Shown here one piece after another: positions 51,928 to 61,735 of a stretch of 64,000 nucleotides of DNA (positions are counted from its first letter, which is position 1; every line of letters begins with the position of its first letter). A model generated the notes under the pieces. It saw only the letters and a program-made list of their open reading frames with translations. It was not told the origin of the DNA and made no database searches. The stretch is from Amblyomma americanum (lineage: Eukaryota; Arthropoda; Arachnida; Ixodida; Ixodidae): the NCBI RefSeq assembly GCF_052857255.1, contig NW_027526484.1:2329501-2393500 (forward strand). The letters are read 5' to 3'. The position numbers were made by a program, and so were the translations under genes.

Positions 51928-53150
51928 TTGCTGACGAACAAAGAACAGATCCATCCCTAGTAGAAGCCTGGGAGCAAGCACGAGCGGGCACACATGACAT
52001 GCTGGTAGACGCAGGGCTGCTCTTACATCGAGACACAGTGGATGACAGACCTTGCACGCAGCTAGTCCTTCCGGAGAACCCCCGCCAGGAATTACTTACG
52101 TTGGCGCACGACATGCCATGTGAGGGCCACGTTTCGGAAAAGAAAAACTAAGCAGCGCATACGGAGCGCATTTTTCTGGCCGACGCACGCCGCTGATGTT
52201 AGAAGGCACTGTCAGACTTGTCACACCTGTCAAATGTTCTCAAACAGGCGTTCCATAGACAGGGTGCCAATAACGCCGGTGACGCGACCAAAGGAACCAT
52301 TGGATGTTGTGTATATGGACTGCATAGGGCCAATTGAACCGGCTTCGGCACGCGGACATAGGTATGCCCTGTGTGTGATAGACCTGTGCACTCGATGGCC
52401 GGAGGTAATACCACTTAGATCACTGACCGCTAGAGCGACCTGCCAGGCGCTGGTGGACACATTCTCACGTTTGGGAATGCCACAGTTGATTTTTTGCGAC
52501 CAAGGAACTAACTTTACTTCGAGTTTAACTAAAGAGCTAACCGAACACCTCGGGATACAAATGAGGTTCTCCACACCTGACCACCCGCAGAGAAATGGGA
52601 TAGTGGAACGCTGGAATGGGACGTTTAAGGCGATGCTCAGGCATGTGATACATGAGCATGCACGTGAATGGGACCGATTAATCCTCTTTATGCTCTGGGC
52701 CTATCGAGAGGTGCCACACGAGATAACAGGGATGTCCCCATTCGAGATGATGTACGGACGAGTCCCGCAAGGCCCTCTCAATATACTGCAGAGAACTTGG
52801 ACCGGCAAATGGACACCCCCTACGGGTCTTAATAAGGCAGCCTCGGCATACCTGGTTGAGCTCCGGCGGCGGATAACTGAAGCAGCAGAAAACGTAGACG
52901 AGCGGATCAGGCGAGTGCAGCAGGCGTACGCGGAGAAGTACAACATTCGGACCCGAACTAAAGAGTTCAGCGATGGAGAAGAAGTTCTGGTCCTGGAGAC
53001 AGGACAGCACAGTAAGATGCAACCCAAACTGATAGGCCCAGATAAGGTTAAAGAGAGAAGGCGCCCGGAGAGTTATATCCTCCAGTTCACGGACGGCTCT
53101 GAGCGATGGGTGTACGCAAATCGCATCAGGAAATACTATGCGCGTGCGAA
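51928..53150 (+). pseudogene. Integrase of the Gmr1-type element, located upstream of RT
   Basis: The HHCC zinc finger is split by a frame change near 52145: AHDMPCEGH in one frame, then HCQTCHTCQ in the next. The catalytic core follows with MDCIGPIEPAS (first Asp), FCDQGTNFTS (second Asp) and HPQRNGIVERWN (Glu), the D-D-35-E set. The C-terminal part has a GPDKV stretch comparable to the GPY/F module and ends in WVYANRIRKYYAR. The core itself reads through without a stop, so this is the best preserved part of the element. Confidence 0.85.
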
Positions 53151-53249
53151 CCATATCGGGGTGATAGTTGAGTCGGACGGAGAGTTCGGAAACGTAGAAA
53201 CCTTCCCAGACGCCCGCGGCCGCGAGAACGGCGCTCCTGACGTGTCACA

Positions 53250-53600
53250 GGACGGTGAACGCCTCACAGACGAGCCGGTGACGCAACTCCGGCAGGTAAT
53301 AACGCGACATAGGAGAGTCTACTCGGATAGGCCGGGCCGCTGCAAGCTTGGCGAGCACAAGATCAACCTCCTGCCAGGTGCGAAGCCAGCAAAGGCTTAC
53401 CCGTACAGAGTACCCGTCGCACTCCGATCCGAGGTCGAACGGCAGATCGCAGAATTGATAGAATGGGGCCTTGTGTACCCCGTGGAGAGTAGCTTTGCGC
53501 ATCCGATCGTCTGTGTGGCGAAAAAGGACGGAACAGTTCACTGTGCATTGGCTATCACCAGCTGAATGCTGAATAGGAGGCAGACAGCTTTCCCATGGGT
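53250..53600 (+). pseudogene. Reverse transcriptase, N-terminal part, fused behind integrase
   Basis: The frame of the integrase continues without a stop into the start of a Ty3/gypsy RT: LGEHKINLLPGAKP, YPYRVPVALRSEVERQI, LIEWGLVYPVESSFAHPIV and VAKKDG. This shows directly that RT lies downstream of integrase in the same reading frame. A frame change near 53553 is followed by a LINE insertion at 53601. Confidence 0.85.
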
Positions 53601-54471
53601 CATCATCATCATCAGCCTTACTACAACCACTGCAGGGCAAAGGCCTCTCCCATGTCTCTCCAATTAACCCTATCCTTTGCCAGCTGCATCCACCCTTTGC
53701 CTGCAAACTTCTTAATCTCATCCGCCCACCTAACCTTCTGCCGCCCCCTGCTACGCTTACTTTCTCTTGGAACCCACTCCGTTACCCTTAAGGACCAGCG
53801 GTTATCTTGCCTTCGCATTACATGCCCTGCCCAAGCCCATTTCTTTCTCTTGATTTCGACTAGGATGTCATTAACCCGTGTTTGTTCCCTCACCCACTCT
53901 GCCCGCTTCCGATCTCTTAACGTTACACCTATCATTTATCTTTCCATGGCTCGCTGCGTTGTCCTTAACCTAAGCTGAACTCTTTTCGTTAGCCTCCACG
54001 TTTCTGCCCCGTAGGTGAGTACCGGTAAGATTATGCTGTTGTACACTTTCCTCTTGAGGGAAATTGGTAAACTGCCACTCATGATCTGCGAGAATTTGCC
54101 ATATGCGCTCCAGCCCATTCTTATCCTTCTAGTTATCTCCCTCTCATGATCTGGATCAGCTGTCACTACCTGCCCTAAGTAGACGTATTCCGGCACAATT
54201 TCTAGGCTCTCGCTGCCAATTGTGAACTGTTGTTCCCTTGCTAGGCTGTTGAACATTACCTTGGTTTTCTGCATGTTAATTTTTAGACCCATCGATCTGC
54301 TCTGCCTGTCTAACTCGTTGATCATGATTTTCAGTTCACCTCCTGAGTGACTCAGCAAGGCAATGTCATCAGCAAATCGCAGATTATTTAGGTATTCTCC
54401 ATTTATTCTTATTCCCAACTGTTCCCAATTCAGGCTTCGAAATACCTCCTGGGTAATACCTGGGAAATACC
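53601..54471 (-). mobile_element. 5'-truncated LINE inserted in the RT of the Gmr1-type element
   Basis: The insertion is flanked by a 10-bp duplication, TCCCATGGGT (53591-53600 and 54472-54481). On the minus strand it reads the end of a non-LTR reverse transcriptase: NLRFADDIALL (catalytic Asp pair), GLKINMQKTKVMF, VYLGQVVTAD, TYGAETWRLT and RAMER. One stop codon (TAA at about 53936) is followed in the same frame by WAWAGHVMRRQDNRW and GRQKVRWADEI. It ends in a GATGAT microsatellite tail. The type resembles RTE-like LINEs; the clade is not certain. Confidence 0.85.
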
Positions 54472-54475
54472 TCCC

Positions 54476-55252
54476 ATGGGTAATGTAACAGAAATGCTCT
54501 ACGAGGTAGCCGGGGCTAGATATGTCACTATCCTGGACATGACGCGAGGCTACTGGCAAATAAAAATACACGGCGTTCGCAACACCGAAAGAACTGTTTG
54601 CATGGCGGGTAATGCCATATGGGCTGCGCAACTCAGCAGCCACATCTCAGCGGGTTATAAACAAAGTGCTCCAAGGGCACGACAGATATGCCTGCGCTTA
54701 CATAGACGACTTGGCTGTCTATTCGCATACGTGGGAGCCGCGCCTATTGCATTTGGATAGGGTGTTGGGGACGATTGCAGAGGTCGGCCTTACAGGTAAC
54801 CTGGCAAAGTGCAAGTTCGCAGAGCCGAGTGTCAGATATTTGGGGCATGTGGAAGGGTCCGGAGCACACTCGCCCGACCCAGAGCACATGCACGCCATTC
54901 TGCGGTTAAAACCGCCAACGACGAAAAAGGACCTGCGCAGCGCGCTGGGGCTTTTCAACTATTACAGGGACTACGTCCCATCCTACTCTGAGTTGGTGCG
55001 CCTCCTAATTGACCTGACTAGCCGGAGAGTGCCAAACGCGATCCCCTGGAGCGAGGGTGCAGAGTGCGCTTTTAACGCTGTCAAAGCTGAGTTGGCCACG
55101 CTGCCCACATTAACTGCGCCAGACTTGAACAAAGGCTTTATCTTGACAACCGATGCGTCAGAGAGGGCAGTCGGAGCATGCTTGGCGCAGAATTACGAAG
55201 GAAAAGAAAGGCCAATCGCATTCTTGAGCAAAAAGCTCACTCCGCAGCAGGA
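54476..55252 (+). pseudogene. Reverse transcriptase (rest) and start of RNase H of the Gmr1-type element
   Basis: After the LINE the RT resumes with TILDMTRGYWQI (first catalytic Asp). It changes frame near 54610 and continues with MPYGLRNSAATSQRVI and ACAYIDDLAVYS, the YIDD active site. The connection domain follows (ALGLFNYYRDYVPSY). RNase H begins with ILTTDASERAVGACLAQ and the frame reaches LTPQQD at 55252, where the Harbinger-like element is inserted. Confidence 0.85.
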
Positions 55253-55255
55253 TAA

Positions 55256-56056
55256 TACCCCTGTCACACGGGCACTTTCGATCCTCATTGAGCTCTATCT
55301 GCATCGAGATTTTCGAGCACGCTCGAAACATCCGGTGCTACACGGACATTTTCAATGCTCATTGAGAAGTTTCCCTCATGTGTGTTAGGTGGCGACAAAT
55401 GTTCCGCCGAGAGCCATAACATGGCGATGTCCGGCAACACTGTGCAGTCGGGGGCAGCGGCAGCCAAATCCGTAGCCAAATCGGTACAATGCGTATCTGC
55501 GCCAGGTTTTTGGTTTTTGTGGCGCACCTCTGCTTCTGTGCGATGCAACCCAAGGGCCCGCAACGCCTCCGCGATTTCTGCATAGACTGCGGCGTTTCTC
55601 TTCTGGAGCCGCAAATTATTTAGGCGGTCCTGCCAGCAGTCGATGAGAGCGGCTGTCTCGCGCTCGCTCCACAGTTTCCGCGCCGACGAGCAGGAGGACG
55701 CCATCTTTGTTTACACTGACGGCGAAGCTTGGAGCATGGTGTAGAGATTATTTTCACATGTTTGCATATAAGCAGGCATAGTACCTGAAAAATGTTCTGT
55801 ATTACATTTTAATCAATCACAACAACAACAATTGTGGTTTGGTTTTGTTAACTTGTGTTTATTTTTATAGCTTCATGAGAGCGAGAGTGTTCTCGATTGT
55901 GCATGGAACCTCAAGCACTCTTGAGGAATCGGCATCGAGTCAAGCAGGATCGAGCTCGATTGCGCTTGAAAATGGCCGTGTGACAACCGTCGATCTTCAT
56001 TGAGTTCGATGAGCATTGACTCAATGAGGATCGAAAGTGCCCGTGTGACAGGGGTA
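55256..56056 (-). mobile_element. Harbinger-like element, 801 bp, with 37-bp perfect inverted repeats
   Basis: The ends are TACCCCTGTCACACGGGC and onward for 37 bases, perfectly inverted. The flanks are TAA on both sides (55253-55255 and 56057-56059), the target size and sequence favoured by PIF/Harbinger transposons. Inside is a single Myb/SANT-like ORF and no transposase, so it would need a helper. It splits the RNase H of the LTR element. Confidence 0.85.
55285..55704 (-). CDS. Myb/SANT-like DNA-binding protein of the Harbinger-like element
   Basis: An intact frame of 139 residues starts MASSCSSARKLWSERETAA and has the trihelix/Myb pattern: Trp in LWSERET, Trp in LIDCWQD, then LQKRNAAVYAEIAEALRAL, then HRTEAEVRHK. 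Harbinger elements typically encode a transposase plus a Myb-like protein that helps it find the ends. Only the latter is present here. After about residue 75 the sequence has no recognised domain, and the frame stops within the left inverted repeat, so the natural C-terminus may be lost. The ORF could be kept by chance in a recent copy. Confidence 0.65.
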   Translation of the reverse strand: MASSCSSARKLWSERETAALIDCWQDRLNNLRLQKRNAAVYAEIAEALRALGLHRTEAEVRHKNQKPGADTHCTDLATDLAAAAPDCTVLPDIAMLWLSAEHLSPPNTHEGNFSMSIENVRVAPDVSSVLENLDADRAQ

Positions 56057-56315
56057 TAAGTGGCCGGCGATTGAGCGAGAGGCCTTTCCGATTGTGTAGC
56101 CTTTGGGGCGTCTAGATACTTGGCTGTTCGGTGCGAGCATCAATGTAGTCACTGATCGTAATCCTTTGACGTACCTGACAAGGTCGACGTCATCAAGCGC
56201 CCGCCTCACGCGATGGATTCTGGCTCTCCAAAAGTACGATCTGCAGTTCTCTCATATAAAGGGCTCCCTCAACAAATGTGCTGATGCTCTTTCGAGGCTG
56301 GATAGCGACGTTTGA
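56057..56315 (+). pseudogene. RNase H C-terminal part of the Gmr1-type element
   Basis: It continues the RNase H after the insertion: WPAIERE (catalytic Glu), then in another frame VVTDRNPLTYLTRS (catalytic Asp), SARLTRWILALQKYD and ADALSRLDSDV with the stop at 56315. It is the last coding segment; no integrase follows it, which confirms the inverted domain order. Confidence 0.85.
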
Positions 56316-56819
56316 AGCTGAAAAAAGGAGAAGGGAGTACCGTTGTTGTAGTATGGTACTCAAGTGCAAGAGCTAACTCAGGTGTGGTAGCGACCGACAT
56401 GGCGGACTGAGTTCGTGCAGGACAGGGCCCTGCCTTGATGTGTGTTTGCGCGTGATTGACTCTGATTCATTATTCGTCGTTTAGTGTGGCATGTCGGTGA
56501 AATTCGCTGCATTGGTATGCTTCAAGTTATACGGTGTTAAGTTGGGACCGCGATTCAATGCGCTGACATATTTCTTCATCGCACTGTACGAATGCCTCGA
56601 AAGTGCGTCTTGCAATTTGCGTGTATATGTTTCTACGAAAACTATCGGGACTATTGTGAAGACTTAAGTTGCTTTTGTTAGATGTGGTAGTTGTGTATAT
56701 TATCGATGTGCTTTTTCCGTATATTTTGGTTCGTACGTCCCTTCGCACTTTTTCATTGTTGTAACGCGCTTTGTGTTGTGCGTACAGCGAGTGTACGCAC
56801 AATATTCTCGGTAAGGAGG
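56316..56819 (+). other. 3' untranslated region and polypurine tract of the Gmr1-type element
   Basis: About 0.5 kb without a coding motif. It ends in AAGGAGG at about 56813-56819 directly before the 3' LTR, the expected place of the plus-strand primer. Confidence 0.6.
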
Positions 56820-57655
56820 AGTTGTCGAGCTGTTGCTCAGGGACTGATCGCGCGCGCACCCCGAAGCCGGTGGCTTGGCCCTCTTGGTTGATGTGTGTTA
56901 GCTGTTTTTGGGGCTCCTCGAGAAGCCGCCATCCAGGTGCCGCGGAAATGGATTTGTTTTGAGACAAACGCGGCAGATGACGGCAACGACGGTTAACCGG
57001 CAGTGAGGAGGCCCGTCCTTGTAAAGTCGCACTCGGCCGCAAGACGCGGCCGACGCGCGGACCCCTGGGGTTTCGAGAGGGGGTCGCGTATAAATTTATT
57101 GCTTTCAACGGCGGACCGGCCGCGGGACGGGACGGAAGCCTCGGAGCAGGCAGCGGAAGTGGGGAGCGCAACCAGGGAAGTGTGCGTGGTTCGGACTGGG
57201 TGTTCGGTTTCCCTGAGCTTCCGCTGGCGCTTTTAGTGATTTTGTGTCTCTGTGCTGTAACCAAGCGGAAATGCGGAACGTCTTCGTGGAATGCGCGCGG
57301 TGCCCGCGCGACAACAACAACGTGAGCACCGGCGTGCTATTGGCTCCTTCAGTTTGAACGAAATTCTGATTGGCTCTGAGAAGCACATTTCCTATTGGTT
57401 ATAAAAAGGGTCCCCAGAATGCTGGGTGAAGGGATTTAAGGGCGAGTTTTTGGCGCGAACGGGGAGATTGGAGATCGGAGGGCAGGTCGCCTTTGAGTGC
57501 CCGTACAATAAAGAGCTGGTGTTCCGAAGAAGTTGTCCAGTCTGTTCCGCAACGTGTCGCCGGATCACCGAACCATCAGAAGACTTCAGGATCAACACCA
57601 TCGATCTGTCGATCACCAGCATTGATCGATCACTCACCCATCATCAAAATTAACT
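56820..57655 (+). repeat. 3' LTR of the Gmr1-type element
   Basis: It begins AGTTGTCGAGC (five bases shorter at its start than the 5' copy) and ends AAAATTAACT, followed by the duplicated CGGGG. Long frames on its minus strand mirror those in the 5' LTR and are not genes. Confidence 0.85.
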
Positions 57656-58122
57656 CGGGGTCTCGGTTCTGGCAGTCTTGATGTCATAGGTAGCATAAGA
57701 GGGCTCTCACACAGTATCCGCCCTCGCCGTTAGATGACGTTCTACGTCACACTTGCGGTATTACAGGACGTGCTACGTCCACCGCTATAGACGAGGGTGG
57801 CGCTGGGGAACACTCTCATGCTTCGCTTACACGCAAAACATAAATACCCACGAAAGCTACAGATTGGACAGCCGTCGCCGTAGCTCAGTTGGTAAGAGCA
57901 CCGGACGCGATATTCGGAGGTCGTGGGTTCGGATCCCACCGGCGGCGTGGTTGTTTTTCTGCTGGTTTATAAGTAATTTTTTTAAACCAATTCATTGGCA
58001 TTAGAAATTAAATACAAACTAAAAAAACAGAAAAACATTCCCCTATGCACCTTCGTTTCGGTGATTGTTGGCTTCCTTAATATGTTTGTCAAACGAGCCC
58101 CTCATTTCATTTGCCTTGTCTG
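57656..58122 (+). repeat. tRNA-headed repeat unit resuming after the LTR element
   Basis: It starts 'cggggtctcggttctggcag' and runs through 'ccctcgccgttagatgacg', the tRNA-like part and 'acattcccctatgcacc' to 'tttgccttgtctgctat', where AT repeats begin. Confidence 0.8.
57871..57946 (+). tRNA. tRNA-like cloverleaf inside a repeat unit (probably not a working tRNA)
   Basis: This is the best preserved of the three 76-nt copies: all four stems pair, including CCGGA/TTCGG, and both internal promoter boxes are intact. Position 33 is G and the unit is repeated, so a translation role is unlikely. Confidence 0.45.

Positions 58123-58208
<86 letters not shown>
58123..58208 (+). repeat. (AT)n microsatellite
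   Basis: About 85 bases of AT dinucleotides with one 'acat' interruption, directly joining the repeat unit to the second LTR element. Confidence 0.95.
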
Positions 58209-58210
<2 letters not shown>

Positions 58211-58510
58211 CCGCTAATATTTGCAGTGTTTGTCGTTCTTCAAAGCTGCTAGCACGCCACTTTATCGCTTTGTTTGCGATACAAGACGCGACCAGATTTA
58301 TCCCGACTGATCGCATCCAGGGAGAGGTGAATCTACGTTGTTCCAGAATGTTCTAGTAACTTTGAACACTTAACCTCGAAAGTTTGCTATCAGCTTTAAA
58401 TTGAGCGCGGCCGACAGCGGCGGACATTCTGTTCGGCGACTGCCGAGCACGCTTGTGGCTACACCGCCGCCGAGTGATTCAGTCCATTGTGGGCGCAAGT
58501 CAGCCCATAT
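58209..58510 (+). repeat. 5' LTR of the second element (boundaries approximate)
   Basis: Homology to 63759-64000 begins at 'tgccgc' right after the AT tract and continues at least to 'gccgagca' at 58447. The true end, near 58500, cannot be fixed because the 3' copy is incomplete. Confidence 0.65.
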
Positions 58511-58518
58511 AATGAGAT

Positions 58519-60015
58519 TTGTTTAGACACCATTTCGCAGCCTTTCTGCTCTCCGACTGCAGTTACCACTTCTTGACATCCGGTGTAGGTGCGGGGTGGC
58601 CTTCCATGTACCGGACACCCTGTTCAAGTCGTGACATCAGCCCACTGCGCATCACACCGGAGGACAAGCCAACAGTTAACGGAGAAAGCAGACGTCTTCA
58701 TGGAGACAAGCCTGACTTCAGGACCCTGCCGGACCGCATGCGGCAAAGACAGGGCACTGCTGCTGGCACCACAACCTCGTCAAAGATGTCGACCCCGATC
58801 ACACTGCAACAGCCGCTGGTGCCGCCACCTTTCAGTGGATCTCTAGGCGAAGACACCGAAAAATTGTTCGACCAATTTGAGCGTGTGGCATCATTCAACA
58901 AGTGGGATGATGCGGCAAAAATTGGACACGTATTTTTCTCACTGGAGGTCTCAGCACGTGCGTGGTACGAAAACCACGAGTGTCCCTGCTGACATGGGAG
59001 CTATTCAGGAAGGAACTTTTGAAGGTATTCACCAGTGTCGGGAGGAAAGAAAGAGCGAAATACAAAAAAAAATACCACGTGACATGTCGTCACCAGTGTC
59101 GGGAGGAAAGAAAGAGCCGAACGACTTCTCGAGTCCAGAATCCAGCTTGCAAACGAGCCCGTCCGCGGTTACATTGAAGAGATGAAGCGCCTCTTTCGCC
59201 GCGCCTACTCCGAGATGACCGCGGAAAAAAAGTTCAGTTTTTAATGCGTGGCGTAAAAGAACAATTATTTGCCAGCTTCGTCCGCCAGCCGCCAAAAACG
59301 GTCAATGAATTCATGCAAGAAGCCTGCACCAATGAGAAGACCCTCGAAGTCCGGGCTCGGCAGTACAACCACCCTTCTGTCTGTACAATCCGTCTGGACA
59401 CGACGACCACCACCAGCGGCAACTTGCTGGAAGTTATCCGCGAAATTGTCCGAGAGAGCTACGCCGATTACTGCCATCCTCCCCACAGCCACAAGCAGCG
59501 ACTCTGATGGACGTGGTACGGGAAGAAGTGAAGCAGGCACTTGGCACCCCGACGGCCACAGAACCCCAGGTCAAGACCTACGCCGCTGCAGTAAGGACTG
59601 CTATGCCCCAACGACAACCCCCACGTCCTCCTTGAGATGAGCCACTTGTTCCGCAACGCCGCCTCCCAGCTCCCGCCCGCCCCGCCTATGAGCGGCGCTC
59701 AAACACCAGGAAATGCGACTCCTGGAGGACTTCTGATAACCGGCCGTTGCGCTTCCATTGCAGTGAGGCCGGCCATAATCTTCGTCACTGCCTGTACCGA
59801 CGTAAAGATCTTCGAGGAGTTGCCGTTGACGCCCCACGACCACGCTTCGGCCAACGTCCGCAGGAAATCGACGAGTATCTGCGTCGAGAGGAGTACACGC
59901 CGAACCGCCTTTCGCGCTCACCATCGCCGTCAACCTCGCGCTTTGCGTCGCCACGCCGCAGCAGCGCAGCCGCGGTACGAGGAAGGTCTCCCAGCGCCCG
60001 CAGGCGAAGCTAAAT
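58519..60015 (+). pseudogene. gag: gag of the second element
   Basis: Recognisable parts are the capsid segment PPPFSGSLGEDTEKLFDQFE with FNKWDDAAKI and SARAWYENHE, later FVRQPPKTVNEFMQEA, and near 59750 a zinc-knuckle region reading FHCSEAGHNLRHC with Arg where the first Cys is expected. A basic, Arg/Ser-rich tail follows (SRSPSPSTSRFASPRRSS). A 53-base stretch containing 'ccagtgtcgggaggaaagaa' is duplicated near 59032-59115. At least three frame changes separate the pieces. Confidence 0.65.
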
Positions 60016-60269
60016 ACAGCAACCTCTGGAGGTGAGGTTGCTCTTGAGCAAGGCGTCGAAGATCCTCCAACGACCATGCCTCACGAAGACGCCGCCCCCG
60101 ACACGCCGACACCGCATGCAATTACAACCTCGACCACGAAGCGAACCGCCTTCAAAACGACGCCACTATCGAGAAAAGCTTCGACGACACGTTCTACCCA
60201 CGATTCCTACACCCGATGAAGCCGTGACCCGACGCTCAGGACGACGTGCAACGCAAGAGCCAGGACGTC

Positions 60270-60852
60270 TGAGTTAGAAGTAGTTATCGACGGCCGGAAA
60301 GTTACCGCTCTATTCGACACAGGAGCCGATTACACGGTGATGAATGGAAAATTCGCTGCTCAGCTGAGGGAAGTCATGACCGCTTGGGATGGCCCACAAA
60401 TTCCCACCGCAGGGGGCCACCTCATTACGCCATCAAGACGATGCACAACGCGAGTGATTGTCAAAGGACATACCTATCCTGGGACATTCGTTGGGCTACG
60501 GCAATGTTCCCGCGAAGTGATCTTGGGAATGGATTTCCATAGTGAGCATCAGGCGATCATCGACCTGCGATCGCAGCTGATCACGGTTTCGACGGACGAG
60601 GTCATCTTCTCAATGAGAACTCTGGAAAATCACGTTGCCATGAGTGTCCTGGAGGAAGATGTGAGCGCCCCCTCCCGCCCCCCCCCCCCACGCCACCGTT
60701 CAAGCGTTATCGTGACCGTAGGTGCCACGATAGCCATTAACGCTGAAATCATCATCGAGGGCAACATGCAGTTGCTTCTATACTGTGGAATCAGCATCGC
60801 AAGAAGAATCGCACACTTCCGCAACGGCCAGGCCGAAGTACTGCTAACTTGA
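60270..60852 (+). pseudogene. Protease region of the second element
   Basis: ALFDTGADYTVM has the Asp-Thr-Gly-Ala active site. It is followed by VIVKGHTYPGTFVGL and VILGMDFHSEHQAIIDL, the conserved second half of gypsy proteases (Ile-Leu-Gly-x-Asp-Phe). This frame is open through the whole domain. The linker to RT holds a stretch of ten or more C near 60680 where frames are lost. Confidence 0.75.
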
Positions 60853-61735
60853 GCGAAGAATGCCGGCACATTAACATAGGAACGATGATTCCTTTCTTCG
60901 ACGAAATATCCGACGTACGAGACTCCTTCACCCTCTCCGACCCATCCGCAGAAGATTCGCCTGACCGAGAGCACTCGCCCACTTCCGACGTCAACCCAGT
61001 CCTGCCCCGGAACAGACAAGACCAGATCCGCAATCTGCTTCAAAGCTACAGCGAGTGTTTTTCGTTATCACCAATGGTCCGACCAACGCCAATTGCCAAG
61101 TATCGCATTATAACCGACGAGCACGCCAGACATCTCCGTCAAAGCCCCTACTGTGCGTCGCCGCGAGAACGACAAGCCATCCGGGACCAAGTGGAAGAAA
61201 TCCTTCGCGACGTCGTCATCCAGCTTTCAAATGGCCCATGGGCGGCACCGTTTGTTCTAGTTAAAAAGAAAGATGGCGCACTTCGATTCCGCGTTGATTA
61301 CCGCCGCTTGAACAACATAACAAAGAAAGACGTCTACCCCTTTCCCCGCATTGACGACACACTGGACCGGCTCTGCAACGCCAAGTATTTCTCATCGATG
61401 GACCTCAAGAGCGGCTACTGGCAAATTGAGGTCGATGAAAAATATAGCGAGAAGACCGCCTTCATCAATCCGGATGGGCTCTTTGAGTTCAAGGTGATGC
61501 CATTGGGTCTCTGTTTCCCACCAGCGACGTGTCAGCGAGTAATGGATAGAGTGCTGGAAAGCCTGAAGTGGCAAATTTGTCTGGTATATTAGATGACGTC
61601 GTTGTCATCGCTTCGAACTTTGAAGAGCACCTCAAAAGACTTCGAACAGTACTAGACGCCATCAAGTCTAACCTTCAAGTCTGGCCTAACCTTGAAAGCA
61701 GAAGTGCCACGTTGCCTATGAAGAGCTGCTGTTTC
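60849..61735 (+). pseudogene. Reverse transcriptase of the second element
   Basis: The order is GPWAAPFVLVKKKDG, FRVDYRRLNNITKKDVYPFP, SSMDLKSGYWQIEVDEKYS (first catalytic Asp), EFKVMPLGLCFPPATCQRVM, then a stop exactly at the catalytic Tyr-x-Asp-Asp, where one base is missing near 61590. A short further piece follows in another frame. Confidence 0.8.

Larger units (their letters stand above)
48885..57655 (+). mobile_element. Gmr1-type Ty3/gypsy LTR retrotransposon (integrase before RT), with two nested insertions
   Basis: Two LTRs of about 840 bp (48885-49728 and 56820-57655) flank gag, protease, integrase, reverse transcriptase and RNase H, in that order. The element sits in a tandem repeat unit with a duplicated CGGGG at its borders. 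A tRNA-Ser-type primer site follows the 5' LTR and an AAGGAGG polypurine tract precedes the 3' LTR. Integrase upstream of RT is the hallmark of the Gmr1 lineage and copies the Ty1/copia order. A truncated LINE (53601-54471) and a Harbinger-like element (55256-56056) interrupt the RT and RNase H. Several frameshifts make it inactive. Confidence 0.85.

Noticed and set aside
47992..57946. The three cloverleaf sequences as functional tRNA genes
   Set aside because: All lack U33, sit in identical positions of tandem repeat units and show unit-to-unit decay; listed as tRNA-like only.
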